A DNA stretch of 32,839 bases from an uncultured Sutterella sp. (GCA_900538905.1 UPZS01000023.1:1-32839); one strand, 5' to 3'. Counted from the stretch's first letter, positions 24,634 through 32,502 are shown. Made by a program: numbers and translations. Notes: generated from the sequence alone by a model not told the origin.

Positions 24634-25827
24634 TTAGCGGCGATTTTCGTCCGGCGTATCCTGCACGGCCGAGGCAGGCTTTCTATCGTCTTCGGAAGAA
24701 TCGTCTTCCTCGACCTGCACTTGCTCTTCAGGCTCCGCGGCAGCCTTCACTTCCGAACCGGGAACAACCGCAACGGGGACCAGACGCTTGACGGGATGCT
24801 TGAGCCAAGTCTTCAGCATAGCGATGGCCGCCGACAGGAAGATGGGCCCCAATACGACGCCGAGCATGCCGAAGCTCATGATGCCGCCCAAGACGCCAAG
24901 GAAAACCAGAGCCAAAGGCAATGCCGTACCGCGGCTGATCAAAATAGGTTTGATGAAGTTATCCACCGAACTCACCGCAAGCGTTCCCCACAAAACCAGG
25001 AACACCGCCCAGCCGATCTGATCGGTCGCAGCGAGCCAGATGGCAACCGAACCCCACACCAGAGGCGGACCAACGGGCACGACGGAGAGCACACAAACGG
25101 CGAAACTGAGCATCACAACACCCGGAACATCAGCGATGATAAAGCCGATGGCCGCCACCACACCCTGCCCCACGGCGGTACCGAGTACGCCGAAAACCAC
25201 CGAGCGCGTCGTGTTGACCAAAATGCCGGTGTATTCATCAGCAAGATCGCCCGAGACTCGCTTTAGGAACAGACGACCGCGGCGCGCGAGCGAATTGCCG
25301 TCGCGATAGAAGAAGAATGCAATAAAGGCAACGAGCGCCATCTGGAACAAGCCGTTGCCGATGCCGACTGACGCACTCAGCACCCACTTGGTAACGGGGT
25401 CGATAGCCTTTTGAATGAAGTCCCCGAGGGCGGCGGGATCAAAACCTAAGTGAAAGGCTTCGTTGATGCTTTCTCCGACGTAGGGAATGGCAATTAGCCA
25501 ATCGGGCAATTTCATACCGCCGGCCACCCAGTCGCGTACCCAATGAATCAGCTGCGGAATCTGATGCGCGAGAACGCCCGTAATGATCGACAACGGAATG
25601 AGCACCGTGACGATCACGACGCACACCATGAATGTCGCCGCTATCGTCGAACGATTGCCGAAGCTCGTGAGCGCCCGCTCGTACAACGGCCAGCTGACGA
25701 CAGCCAGAATGCCCGCCAACAAAATGGCCGTGAGAAAAGGTTGCATCACAAAGTAGCAACCAAGAAGAATCAGAGCGCCGAAACCGATTCGTAGCCAAAG
25801 ATCGACGCTGTCACGGAAACTAAACAT
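24634..25827 (-). CDS. AI-2E family transporter (YdiK/PerM-like membrane protein)
   Basis: A 397-residue polytopic membrane protein with the family layout: paired helices at the N-terminus (about 12-45, 62-88), a soluble loop around 95-150, then five or so helices ending in LGVLGGIMSFGMLGVVLGPIFLS near 318-340, with SVDNFIKPILISRG just before it as the clearest signature. The last 50 residues are a very acidic, disordered tail (EEQVQVEEDDSSEDDRK) not typical of the core family. Members have been linked to autoinducer-2, proton or sodium transport; the substrate here is open. The ATG at 25827 has only a weak ribosome site. Confidence 0.9.
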   Translation of the reverse strand: MFSFRDSVDLWLRIGFGALILLGCYFVMQPFLTAILLAGILAVVSWPLYERALTSFGNRSTIAATFMVCVVIVTVLIPLSIITGVLAHQIPQLIHWVRDWVAGGMKLPDWLIAIPYVGESINEAFHLGFDPAALGDFIQKAIDPVTKWVLSASVGIGNGLFQMALVAFIAFFFYRDGNSLARRGRLFLKRVSGDLADEYTGILVNTTRSVVFGVLGTAVGQGVVAAIGFIIADVPGVVMLSFAVCVLSVVPVGPPLVWGSVAIWLAATDQIGWAVFLVLWGTLAVSSVDNFIKPILISRGTALPLALVFLGVLGGIMSFGMLGVVLGPIFLSAAIAMLKTWLKHPVKRLVPVAVVPGSEVKAAAEPEEQVQVEEDDSSEDDRKPASAVQDTPDENRR

Positions 25828-25906
25828 AGGAAGTCAGTCATCAGCCGTTGTTTATACATCCTTGCTCATGCTATCAAAATTTGCTCGAACAAAATTGTCG
25901 GTTTGC

Positions 25907-25912
25907 TACAAT
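25907..25912 (+). promoter_or_regulatory. Probable -10 box for tRNA-Arg
   Basis: TACAAT lies 52 bases before the mature tRNA 5' end. TTGCTC at 25881-25886 is a possible -35, but the 20-base spacer is long. Confidence 0.35.
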
Positions 25913-25964
25913 TGCGGGCCTGACAGACATTCCGAGGCAAAAACGGAAAGTTTGAACACTGTGC

Positions 25965-26040
25965 GTCTCTGTAGTTCAACTGGATAGAACAAGCCCCTCC
26001 TAAGGGTTAGATCTGGGTTCGAGTCCCGGCAGAGGCGCCA
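25965..26040 (+). tRNA. tRNA-Arg, anticodon CCT
   Basis: All arms fold: acceptor GTCTCTG/CAGAGGC, discriminator G and encoded CCA at 26038-26040; anticodon stem AGCCC/GGGTT with loop CTCCTAA, giving anticodon CCT (reads AGG); T arm CTGGG-TTCGAGT-CCCGG. The sequence parallels E. coli argW. A terminator follows directly. This tRNA is a frequent integration site for mobile elements, and a decayed gene lies just downstream. Confidence 0.96.
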
Positions 26041-26048
26041 ACCTACAA

Positions 26049-26080
26049 AACCGAGCGGTTCGCACCCGTTCGGTTTTTTT
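26049..26080 (+). terminator. Terminator after tRNA-Arg
   Basis: AACCGAGCGG pairs with CCGTTCGGTT (one G-T pair), ending in a run of seven T. Confidence 0.85.
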
Positions 26081-26225
26081 GTTATTTTTCCCTTTGAAAA
26101 CAATTCTGTACCATAAAATATCGTTCTTGAACGTTTGTGATGATTCGTGTCAAGCCGGCACTCGGATGATGGACAGGATGATGGGTTGACTTGGTTTGAA
26201 ACATCAAATCTACACACTGCTCATA

Positions 26226-26690
26226 TCAAGAGATATTGAGTGACAACGAGGCATCTGCATCAATCCTTCGCAACTGCAAGATACCGCGTTGGACGCTTCT
26301 TATAACTTCACCGAGCCTAGCGGCAGTTGACTGCCCGCCAACTCGAATAAAAACGCCGCCTTCCGTCAACACTTTCCCGCGGAAAGCATAAGGACGCTTG
26401 CTGCCGGATGCAACCAGAACAGAAGCCACGACTTTACCGTCCCAAACTTGCCGTCTAACTTGTACCAGTTGAGAGATGGCTGGTTCAACACCGTCTCGAG
26501 CGAAGCTTCTCACATTTCGCTCAACCTGATCGTAGTTACATCTAACAACCTCACCATCATCGCCAACAACGATGTACAAAATACCGTCAAGATCATTCGC
26601 GAAGGCAAAAAACGAGGGGTGATTCTTTGGGCTTTATCAGCCACCATTTCAATTCGATGAATGTCAAACGATTACTGGACTAGTTTTCGG
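26226..26690 (-). pseudogene. AlbA/Schlafen-type DNA-binding-domain protein, broken by frameshifts
   Basis: The main frame (26226-26579) reads LYIVVGDDGEV, later KRPYAFRGKVL and VFIRVGGQSTAARLGEV, the middle and end of an AlbA_2 domain. Upstream, FFAFANDLDGI continues in the same frame, but MVADKAQRITPRF lies in another, joined at a run of six T (minus strand, about 26611-26616) where one extra T would restore the frame. Further upstream, TFIELK, the usual start of this domain, is in a third frame. At least two indels therefore break it. The remaining protein would lack the N-terminus. Such proteins occur in accessory islands; its place beside tRNA-Arg fits an old insertion. Confidence 0.65.
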
Positions 26691-26747
26691 GAGTTACGCT
26701 CACCAGTGGTCGTACATAAATAGGCGACCTTTTGTGGTTAGGGACAA

Positions 26748-27824
26748 TTAGAACCATGGAATCGCAGACTGAATTTCCATCACTTTGCCACAATCCGAAA
26801 AGTCATACCCTGAGAGCTTCTCAGCGTCTTCCTTCCAATCGGTCGACCCAAGCAAGGACAAAAAATCTTGTCCAGCATTTGTCTGCAAAAGCTCCTTCTG
26901 ACAAGCCATGAAGTAAATCTCGCGGGAAATCGGGATGAAATCCAGTCCTGCATCGGCGGCAATATTGGCCAGACAAATGCCCGCATCAGCCTGCGATTGC
27001 GAAATCATCGCAGCAACGTCCGTATGTGAATTCGCCGTGCGAGCGCAGGTCGTTATATCACCGTCTGTCATGCCGCTTGTACGAAGCAGATCGTCAAAAA
27101 GCACGCGTGTGCCGGATCCTTTGGCTCTTTGTGCGTAGCGTGCTTTTTTCAAACCCACGTCCAACAGAGAGTGAATACCCATCGGATTGCCTTTGGCCAC
27201 GGCAATTCCTTGAATGCGGGTACAAAACCGAATTAGCTTCATTTTTCCCGGTTCAAGGAAATGACGGAAGGCTTGCGCGGCAGAACTTTCCGATCCGGCG
27301 CCGATCGGGAAGTTGAACCCGGTGAGCTGGGTACGATTCTCGTGCAGGTCTTCCAAGCCTCTGGAGCTTGAGTTGAAATTCACGTCCAGAAAGAACGTGC
27401 TTTTAAGGGCCGCCTTGCGAAGATGCATCACGGCAATATCAGGACAACCAGCGAACGTCAGAACAGGCCGAGCATCGTCGAGAGCTTTGGCAAACGCCTG
27501 CAGCAGATCGGTTCGCAACGAATCGAGGTGCGGCTTGTAGCGAGCATGAATCGCTTTGACCGACGTGAGCAATTTCTTGGCAAACGGCGTGAGTTGCCCG
27601 GGCTTACCACGACCGCGCTCCAAAAGCGGCTGCCCTATTTTTTCTTCCCAACTCTTGAGTTCATTCCAAACGTGACGATACGAGGAGTCGAATTCAGCCT
27701 CCACCGCTGCTGCCAGTGATCCGTGCCGATCAACCGCTTCCAACAGATCAATCAGACGGTTGTGCAGTTTCTTGTCGTCAGCATCGGCGTCAGACATTGC
27801 GTAGGTGATCTTGATTTGCGACAT
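26748..27824 (-). CDS. ModE-like regulator: winged helix plus periplasmic-binding-protein-like domain
   Basis: A 358-residue one-component regulator. Residues about 22-100 form a LysR/ModE-type winged helix (LLEAVDRHGSLAAAVEAEFDSSYRHVWNEL, PLLERGRGKPGQLTPFAKKLL). From about 118 a PBP-like domain follows (LTFAGCPDIAVMHLRK, GIAVAKGNPMGIHSLLDV, RYAQRAKGSGTRVLFDDLL, DAGICLANIAADAGLDFIPI), of the sort that binds molybdate or similar oxyanions or small organic ligands. AGGAAA lies seven bases before the ATG. It is divergent from the exported alpha-hydroxy-acid dehydrogenase gene, with 176 bases between, so that gene is the likeliest target. The ligand is unknown; related proteins are often placed next to molybdoenzyme genes, but none is seen here. 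Confidence 0.85.
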   Translation of the reverse strand: MSQIKITYAMSDADADDKKLHNRLIDLLEAVDRHGSLAAAVEAEFDSSYRHVWNELKSWEEKIGQPLLERGRGKPGQLTPFAKKLLTSVKAIHARYKPHLDSLRTDLLQAFAKALDDARPVLTFAGCPDIAVMHLRKAALKSTFFLDVNFNSSSRGLEDLHENRTQLTGFNFPIGAGSESSAAQAFRHFLEPGKMKLIRFCTRIQGIAVAKGNPMGIHSLLDVGLKKARYAQRAKGSGTRVLFDDLLRTSGMTDGDITTCARTANSHTDVAAMISQSQADAGICLANIAADAGLDFIPISREIYFMACQKELLQTNAGQDFLSLLGSTDWKEDAEKLSGYDFSDCGKVMEIQSAIPWF

Positions 27825-28000
27825 CTGTGTTTTCCTGTTGGCGTTACAGCATGACTCGATGTTGTCATCTTATTCCGAATCGAGCGACTTTTCTCATCCA
27901 ATATATGAATTTTATTTCTATTTACATCTAGTTAGTTATGACTAAGATTCCTATTGCAAACGACGGATAACACGTCGAGCAACCAATCAGGAGAACAAAA

Positions 28001-29179
28001 ATGGAATCCAAAATCCAATTTACACGCCGCAACCTTTTTAAGACAACGCTTGCTGCGGGGCTGACGAGTGCAGCTCCAGTTCTGACCTCCGTGGCGCAGG
28101 CCGCCGAGACGGAAAAGAAAATCCGTCCGCTCACCGGCAAAATGACTTACGAAGAAGTTCGAAACCGCGCCCGCGAAATGATGATGCCTCGCTGCTACGT
28201 CTGCCCTGAATGCAACGGTCGCGGTCCCTGCATCGGTCAGGTACCGGGCTTCGGCGGCATGGGTGCCAACCGCGGATTCCAAGCCAACTACGATTCACTT
28301 GCTGCCGTTCAGCTCAACAGCCGTGTCGTCCACGGCGTACATGTGCCTGACACGAGCATTGACTTCTTCGGTACAAAGATCTCGATGCCGGTTGTAGCAG
28401 CACCGACCGGCGGCACGACCTACAACATGGGAGGCAAGCTCACGGAAGAAGAATTCGTGACCGCCATTTGCGAAGGCTGCTCGAAGGCCGGTACGCTCGG
28501 TGCTGTCGCCGACGGCATCGGCGATCCCCTGCCCGTCTTTGAAAAGCGTCTCGATACGCTCAAGCGTCTGGGCTACAAGGCTATTGTCGGTCTTAAGCCG
28601 CGCCTGAACAAAGACATCATCGAACGCATGCGTCTTGCTGAAAAAGCCGGTGTTGTCGCTCTGACGATCGACTTGGACAGTGCAGGCCGCGCCGCACGCG
28701 CCACAAAGGGGCAGACCGTAGAACCCAAGACGCTCGAACAGCTCAAGGAACTTGTGAAGGCAAGCCGCCTGCCGCTTCTTTTCAAGGGCATCATGACTCC
28801 TGATGAAGCTGAGCTCTGCATCCAGGCGGGCGCCGCCGGCATCGTGGTCTCCAACCACGGCGGTCGTACGCTTGCCGACACCCCGGGGACGGCAGCCGTT
28901 CTCCCGCAGATCGCCGACGTGGTCAAAGGACGCTGCTACATCATGGTTGACGGTACGGTTGCCCGCGGAACCGATGTTGAAAAATATCTTGCCTTGGGTG
29001 CTCAGTGCACGCTCGCCGGCCGCCACTTCGTGCGTGCCGCTCACGGCGGTCTGGCTGATGGTGTCAAGCTCTTTGCCAACCGTCTGCAAAGCGAACTGGC
29101 TGTTGCCATGACGCTTACCGGGGCTCAGCGCGTTACCGACATCAACCGCAAGATGATCGTGATTCCGAAGAACGCCTAA
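28001..29179 (+). CDS. Tat-exported FMN-dependent alpha-hydroxy-acid dehydrogenase with a four-cysteine motif
   Basis: A 392-residue flavoprotein of the LldD/glycolate-oxidase family that would oxidise a 2-hydroxy acid such as lactate to the 2-oxo acid. The N-terminus is a twin-arginine signal (TRRNLFKTTLAAG, R9-R10, cleavage near VAQA-A). Next is CYVCPECNGRGPC (C65, C68, C71, C77), seen in cytoplasmic clostridial relatives and able to bind Fe-S or zinc. The barrel has GGTTYNMGGKL (Y141), K262 in LLFKGIM, the catalytic pair H286 and R289 in SNHGGRT, and VDGTVARGTDVEKYLALGA for FMN phosphate. AGGAG lies seven bases before the ATG. The next gene, 72 bases on, is a triheme cytochrome c, the probable electron acceptor. 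The substrate is not deducible; export of this family is unusual. Confidence 0.9.
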   Translation: MESKIQFTRRNLFKTTLAAGLTSAAPVLTSVAQAAETEKKIRPLTGKMTYEEVRNRAREMMMPRCYVCPECNGRGPCIGQVPGFGGMGANRGFQANYDSLAAVQLNSRVVHGVHVPDTSIDFFGTKISMPVVAAPTGGTTYNMGGKLTEEEFVTAICEGCSKAGTLGAVADGIGDPLPVFEKRLDTLKRLGYKAIVGLKPRLNKDIIERMRLAEKAGVVALTIDLDSAGRAARATKGQTVEPKTLEQLKELVKASRLPLLFKGIMTPDEAELCIQAGAAGIVVSNHGGRTLADTPGTAAVLPQIADVVKGRCYIMVDGTVARGTDVEKYLALGAQCTLAGRHFVRAAHGGLADGVKLFANRLQSELAVAMTLTGAQRVTDINRKMIVIPKNA

Positions 29180-29251
29180 TGTGAACAGTGTTGCAGATCG
29201 CTGGGGCACGCGCCGTAGCGATCCGTCGGCACCTGATATGACCAGAAAATC

Positions 29252-29506
29252 ATGAAAAAACACATTCTTTTGGCCGGCACGGCGCTTGTGCTCGCATCCG
29301 GCGTTTTCGCGGCTCCAGTTGGTCCAAGCCATCAGGCCAAAGGGCTACCTTGCGAAGCCTGCCACACTCAAATGCCTTTGGCCGACTCTAATAAATGCGT
29401 TGCCTGCCACGGCGGCAAGGACGCATTAATCAGGTCTAATCCCCAACATGCCGCACTCAAGTCCGGTGACGTTCCTTGCAAAATTTGTCACCAGGGACAT
29501 CAATAG
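29252..29506 (+). CDS. Small periplasmic triheme cytochrome c
   Basis: An 84-residue protein with a signal peptide (MKKHILLAGT onward, cleavage likely after VFA at 20) and three CxxCH haem sites: CEACH (34-38), CVACH (49-53) and CKICH (76-80). Exactly three further histidines (H27, H66, H83) remain in the mature part, enough for bis-histidine ligation of all three haems. The size and spacing recall the cytochrome domains of soluble fumarate-reductase flavocytochromes and of the tetraheme c3-like group, with one haem fewer. It most likely accepts electrons from the exported flavoprotein encoded just upstream and passes them to the membrane chain. An intrinsic terminator follows, so the two genes form a unit. 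Confidence 0.92.
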   Translation: MKKHILLAGTALVLASGVFAAPVGPSHQAKGLPCEACHTQMPLADSNKCVACHGGKDALIRSNPQHAALKSGDVPCKICHQGHQ

Positions 29507-29520
29507 ATCTTCGCGATTCG

Positions 29521-29556
29521 CCCCCTGTTCCTTCAATAGTCAGGGGGTTCGTTTTT
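29521..29556 (+). terminator. Terminator after the cytochrome gene
   Basis: CCCCCTG (29521-29527) pairs with CAGGGGG (29541-29547), followed by TTCGTTTTT. Confidence 0.75.
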
Positions 29557-30179
29557 ATGGTGCGCCCATCAACCGAGCGATTCTCATCAGTGAAAAAACT
29601 TTCTGAAAACAACTTCTGCTCAAGAAACAGTCAAGCGCTAATCTTTTTCTTAGCCCTGGAAGCAAACACCCACGCTCGTCAGACATCACCAACTCTTTCA
29701 GAGTTTTATTCAATTGTCCGATTTGTTGATCAAAGGATTTGACCGCGTCCAGCAAAAACAACATGTCGTTGGCAACCGGTCTGGTAATCAAACCCACTTT
29801 GTCTTCGATGCTTTCACGAAGTTTTTTCAAATTTCTGTGCCCGGCTGCGCAGGGTATCCCCCATTGTTGAGCTAAAGCTTTGAAACTGACAATGCTCTTT
29901 GATCGCTGAGACATGAGTTGTTGACACACTGCTTGTACGGTCTGAATGTGAATCTCCTTGATGCTTTTGTGTCGAATGGGCGTCAGTTCGGCATCAGAAA
30001 CTGCTAGCCTGGACAACGCGATCGCATCATTGAGGTCGGTCTTCTGTCCTGACAAATGGGTGTTGATCCATATTGAAACAGTCCAGCCGCTGATGACTTT
30101 GATTTCGTGGCCGAGATTTTCTAGATGAAGACACAACAAGCTGAAGCTGTTGAGCAACCACATCTCAAAAGATGGTTCC
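29555..30179 (-). pseudogene. IS110-family transposase, internal fragment
   Basis: The frame shows LENLGHEIKVIS and QKTDLNDAIALSRLAVSDAEL, the typical IS110 DEDD-domain segment, then a coiled region (LMSQRSKSIVSFKALAQQWGI). The N-terminal part with the first catalytic aspartate is missing: the reading frame can be followed (EPSFEMWLL) right up to the right end of the TnpB element at about 30180, as if that element had inserted into it. The C-terminal half after about 29700 no longer resembles IS110, and the second-domain serine region is absent. It cannot be functional. Confidence 0.7.
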
Positions 30180-30247
30180 TTGACGTACTCCCTTGTCTGA
30201 AGACAAAGGATTCTTGGTTCAAACGCCAGATGCCGGCAGTTGCCGGT

Positions 30248-31393
30248 CTAACACTGACTCACCTTGACGGACGATCGTCCCGCCCGTTGTTGTTTACCTG
30301 CAATGCACAGTGCTTCCGTCAGGATGTTGCACGCAGCATTGACATCGCGGTTATGTTCTGCTCCGCAGTGCGGACATATCCAACGACGCACACTCAGATC
30401 TTTCGTGCCGTTAAATCGGTACCCGCAAGCCGAGCAAAGCTGACTTGACGGATACCATTTGTCGACATGCACAATCTGTGTGCCTACCTTGGAAGCAGCG
30501 TACTGCAAGATGGATACGAAATCGGAAAAACCGTAGTCTCCGATCTTTCGTCCCCACAGTAGCTGCATTGCCTTGATATTGAGTGTTTCAAGTCCGATGA
30601 ATGCATGACGCTCAACAAGCTCCCGGGCGATCTTCCATTGCCAGGCACTGCGCTGATTGGTGATGCGTCTGTACAGACGCGCCACATCACGCTTTGCACG
30701 GTCTCGGTTGTTCGATCCCTGCTGCTTGCGCGAGAGTATGCGATTGAGGCGTTTGACTTCCTTGAGGTTTTGCTTGAAAAACTCGGGACTTTCAATGCGC
30801 TGTCCGTCGGAGCCGGTGAGGTATGTTTCCAAACCGAAGTCAAAGCCAACCGGATGACCCGGCCGTGAATTGACAACATTTGGTACCTCCGCCTCAACCG
30901 AAAAACAGAGCCATAGATCGTTTACCGAGTCGCGCTTGACCGTGAGAGTCTTTATCTTGCCTTCAATCTCTCTGGACTTGAAATACTTGTACTTCTGACC
31001 GCAAATCACCACCTCATTGCCAGACAGCAATTTGTAGCCCGCCTGCTTGAGGGTGAAGGATTTGTACTTGCGTACTTTTCTAAATCCCGGAAGACCGTAT
31101 TTTTCTCCGTTCTTTCTAGCTTCAAAAAATCGCTCGTAGCTCTTGTAGAGCCGGTCGGTGACTTCCTGCAACGCCTGCGAGCCTATTTCTGTGAGGTACG
31201 CATACGGCGTGCGAGTCTTCAGTTTGGTTAGATGTTTTTGAAGTTTGAACTTCGGCAGCGACTTCCCAAACCTTTTGTAGTACCTGCGAGTCAGTGCCAC
31301 ACAGTGATTCCACGCCAAAGCCGCCACATTGATCTGTCGATGCAGCTTCTTGTTGCGTTTCGCACTGTAGAGCTTGAACTTGTAGGTTTTCAT
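30248..31393 (-). CDS. tnpB: TnpB RNA-guided nuclease (IS200/IS605 type)
   Basis: A 381-residue TnpB counted from the ATG at 31393, which gives the family start MKTYKFKLYSAKRN; an ATG 12 bases upstream is in frame but would add MIEV. Catalytic residues are D185 (VGFDFG), E269 (IGLETLNIKAM) and D350 (HNRDVNAACNIL), with a zinc ribbon C320, C323, C340 and C343. All are present, so the nuclease is probably active. The protein is of normal length and unrelated beyond family level to the 546-residue TnpB at 19083. It works with the omega RNA from the element's own 3' end, which overlaps the end of this gene. Confidence 0.92.
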   Translation of the reverse strand: MKTYKFKLYSAKRNKKLHRQINVAALAWNHCVALTRRYYKRFGKSLPKFKLQKHLTKLKTRTPYAYLTEIGSQALQEVTDRLYKSYERFFEARKNGEKYGLPGFRKVRKYKSFTLKQAGYKLLSGNEVVICGQKYKYFKSREIEGKIKTLTVKRDSVNDLWLCFSVEAEVPNVVNSRPGHPVGFDFGLETYLTGSDGQRIESPEFFKQNLKEVKRLNRILSRKQQGSNNRDRAKRDVARLYRRITNQRSAWQWKIARELVERHAFIGLETLNIKAMQLLWGRKIGDYGFSDFVSILQYAASKVGTQIVHVDKWYPSSQLCSACGYRFNGTKDLSVRRWICPHCGAEHNRDVNAACNILTEALCIAGKQQRAGRSSVKVSQC

Positions 31394-31424
31394 AACCTCA
31401 ATCATACAGGGACGCGCCTCTCAT

Positions 31425-31444
31425 CCCCGGATTGAAATCCGGGG
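31425..31444 (-). repeat. Left-end hairpin of the TnpB-only element
   Basis: CCCCGGATT-GA-AATCCGGGG, a perfect inverted repeat about 30 bases upstream of tnpB, as expected for the subterminal hairpin recognised by Y1 transposases. Confidence 0.7.
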
Positions 31445-31450
31445 CTTTCT

Positions 31451-31685
31451 CGGCGCAAAACTGTAATGCAACAGTAAGAACCTAAGAACAAGCTATGGCG
31501 GGTGGCCAACGCGGTTGACCCAAAGGTGTCGGTGCCAAGCTGTCAAAGCAGAAAGAGACGCAGAGCAGTCAGGAATTTCTTGCGTATTTTGAGGATGAGC
31601 CTAACCGGATCGGCTACCAGTTTTCGGGATTCTCTCTTTAAAAGCGAGCCAGCTTATTGACTTCTGCCGTTATACGCAGACTTAC
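31451..31685. other. Non-coding or decayed DNA between the TnpB element and the ArsR gene
   Basis: No intact gene is visible. On the plus strand a frame of about 40 codons (31519-31641) reads PKGVGAKLSKQKETQSSQEF and ends YQFSGFSL before a TAA; it has no start or ribosome site and I do not recognise it. It may be the end of a lost gene. The missing N-terminal part of the IS110 transposase is not found here. Confidence 0.5.
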
Positions 31686-32057
31686 TCAGGAAGATGGTTG
31701 CACGCACGACAAATGCATCACTTCTTCAATCATCCGATGCATGGCTCGGACAAGCTCCGTATCGGCGGCTCGATAGAAGACTTCTTTCCCCACTCGACGA
31801 GAAGTTACAAGTCCGGCAACCTTCAAAAGCCTCAAATGGTGTGCTACGGCGGGGCTACTCATCTCCATGATAGCAGCAATGTTGAGCACGCACTCTTCGG
31901 AATGGCACAACAACAAAAAAATCCGACAGCGGGCCGCATCGCTTAGATGTTTGAAAACCTGGGCCACAGGTTCAAAGCTTGAAGATTCGGGCAATTGCCC
32001 AAGTGCAAAAAAATTTCCCTCTTTATGCCGATGCGGAAGATTTGTTGTGACAGACAT
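31686..32057 (-). CDS. ArsR/SmtB-family metal-responsive repressor
   Basis: A 123-residue winged-helix repressor from the ATG at 32057; a TTG three codons upstream is possible. HLSDAARCRIFLLL, SSPAVAHHLRLLKVAGLV and RRVGKEVFYRA are family hallmarks. Possible metal ligands: an N-terminal HRH at 9-11, C44, C51 and C56 (the last near the CadC alpha-3 position), and D99, E101, E112 and H115, which have the spacing of the SmtB/CzrA alpha-5 zinc site but with two glutamates. It is divergent from a metal-binding protein and a Zn/Cd-type ATPase, with inverted repeats in the gap, so it should repress those genes until Zn, Cd or Pb binds. The exact metal cannot be read from sequence. Confidence 0.9.
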   Translation of the reverse strand: MSVTTNLPHRHKEGNFFALGQLPESSSFEPVAQVFKHLSDAARCRIFLLLCHSEECVLNIAAIMEMSSPAVAHHLRLLKVAGLVTSRRVGKEVFYRAADTELVRAMHRMIEEVMHLSCVQPSS

Positions 32058-32065
32058 ATCAGACA

Positions 32066-32142
32066 ATTAAATTCTTGCTTAATCTTGACATCCAACACCA
32101 ACCGGATTATAGTGCAATCGGTCGATTAAGCAGTTGCTTAAT
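32066..32142. promoter_or_regulatory. Promoter and two ArsR-type operators of the metal-efflux genes
   Basis: TTGACA (32085-32090), a 17-base spacer and TATAGT (32108-32113) form a near-consensus sigma-70 promoter reading into the metal-binding protein gene. Just downstream is a perfect inverted repeat ATTAAGCA-GT-TGCTTAAT (32125-32142). Just upstream of the -35 a partial copy runs from ATTAA to TTGCTTAAT (32066-32083). Repressor bound on both sides would block the polymerase and also the repressor's own start. Confidence 0.7.
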
Positions 32143-32167
32143 TTTTTAACCGATAGGAGTAACCAAA

Positions 32168-32386
32168 ATGACAAAGACCTACAAGATCGAAGTTGATTGC
32201 GCTAACTGCGCCCGCGAAATGGAAGAAGCGGCAGCAAAAATCAGCGGTGTGCAATCGGTAACGGTGAACTTCATGGCCCAAAAAATGGTCGTGGAATTCC
32301 GTGATGGGTTTTATCCCGACAATGTCATGATTGAAGTGCTTAAAGCTTGCAAAAAAGTAGAACCCGACTGCGAAATTTTTCTCTGA
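32168..32386 (+). CDS. Stand-alone heavy-metal-associated (HMA) domain protein
   Basis: A 72-residue ferredoxin-fold metal-binding protein with KIEVDCANCAREME (C11, C14). DCANC is the form found in the N-terminal domains of Zn/Cd/Pb ATPases, unlike the GMxCxxC of copper chaperones. A second cysteine pair (C66 region, KACKKVEPDC) lies near the C-terminus. TAGGAG sits ten bases before the ATG. The ATPase encoded 116 bases downstream begins without any HMA domain, so this protein probably supplies it in trans. A terminator lies between the two genes. Confidence 0.88.
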   Translation: MTKTYKIEVDCANCAREMEEAAAKISGVQSVTVNFMAQKMVVEFRDGFYPDNVMIEVLKACKKVEPDCEIFL

Positions 32387-32393
32387 TGTCGAA

Positions 32394-32427
32394 AACGCCG
32401 CCAGAGCACTGCTCGACGGCGTTTTTT
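32394..32427 (+). terminator. Terminator after the HMA-domain gene
   Basis: AACGCCG (32394-32400) pairs with CGGCGTT, with an inner GAGC/GCTC stem, followed by six T. It may let the small protein be made in excess over the ATPase. Confidence 0.75.
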
Positions 32428-32445
32428 CTCTCTTTAATTCAAACT

Positions 32446-32472
32446 TTGCTTAATTTTTATATCAACTTAAGC
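32446..32472. promoter_or_regulatory. Third candidate ArsR-type operator, before the ATPase gene
   Basis: TTGCTTAAT (32446-32454) and TTAAGC (32467-32472) repeat the half-sites of the operator at 32125, with a wider spacer. It lies 30 bases before the ATPase start and suggests a separate, co-regulated promoter there. Confidence 0.5.
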
Positions 32473-32502
32473 TCAAGACATCACCGACGGACTCTGCAAC
32501 AA

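Larger units (their letters stand above)
30180..31450 (-). mobile_element. IS200/IS605-type element carrying only tnpB
   Basis: On the minus strand the right end reads GAATCC, an imperfect stem (TTGTCT/AGACAA) and GGGAGTACGTCAA at 30214-30180. The left end has a perfect 9-bp hairpin (CCCCGGATT/AATCCGGGG, 31425-31444). No tnpA is present, so the element depends on a transposase from elsewhere. The guide segment of its omega RNA would be the host DNA just below 30180, within the IS110 fragment. Confidence 0.8.

Noticed and set aside
25906..26217. Minus-strand open frame over tRNA-Arg
   Set aside because: It runs through the tRNA and its terminator; the tRNA is certain.
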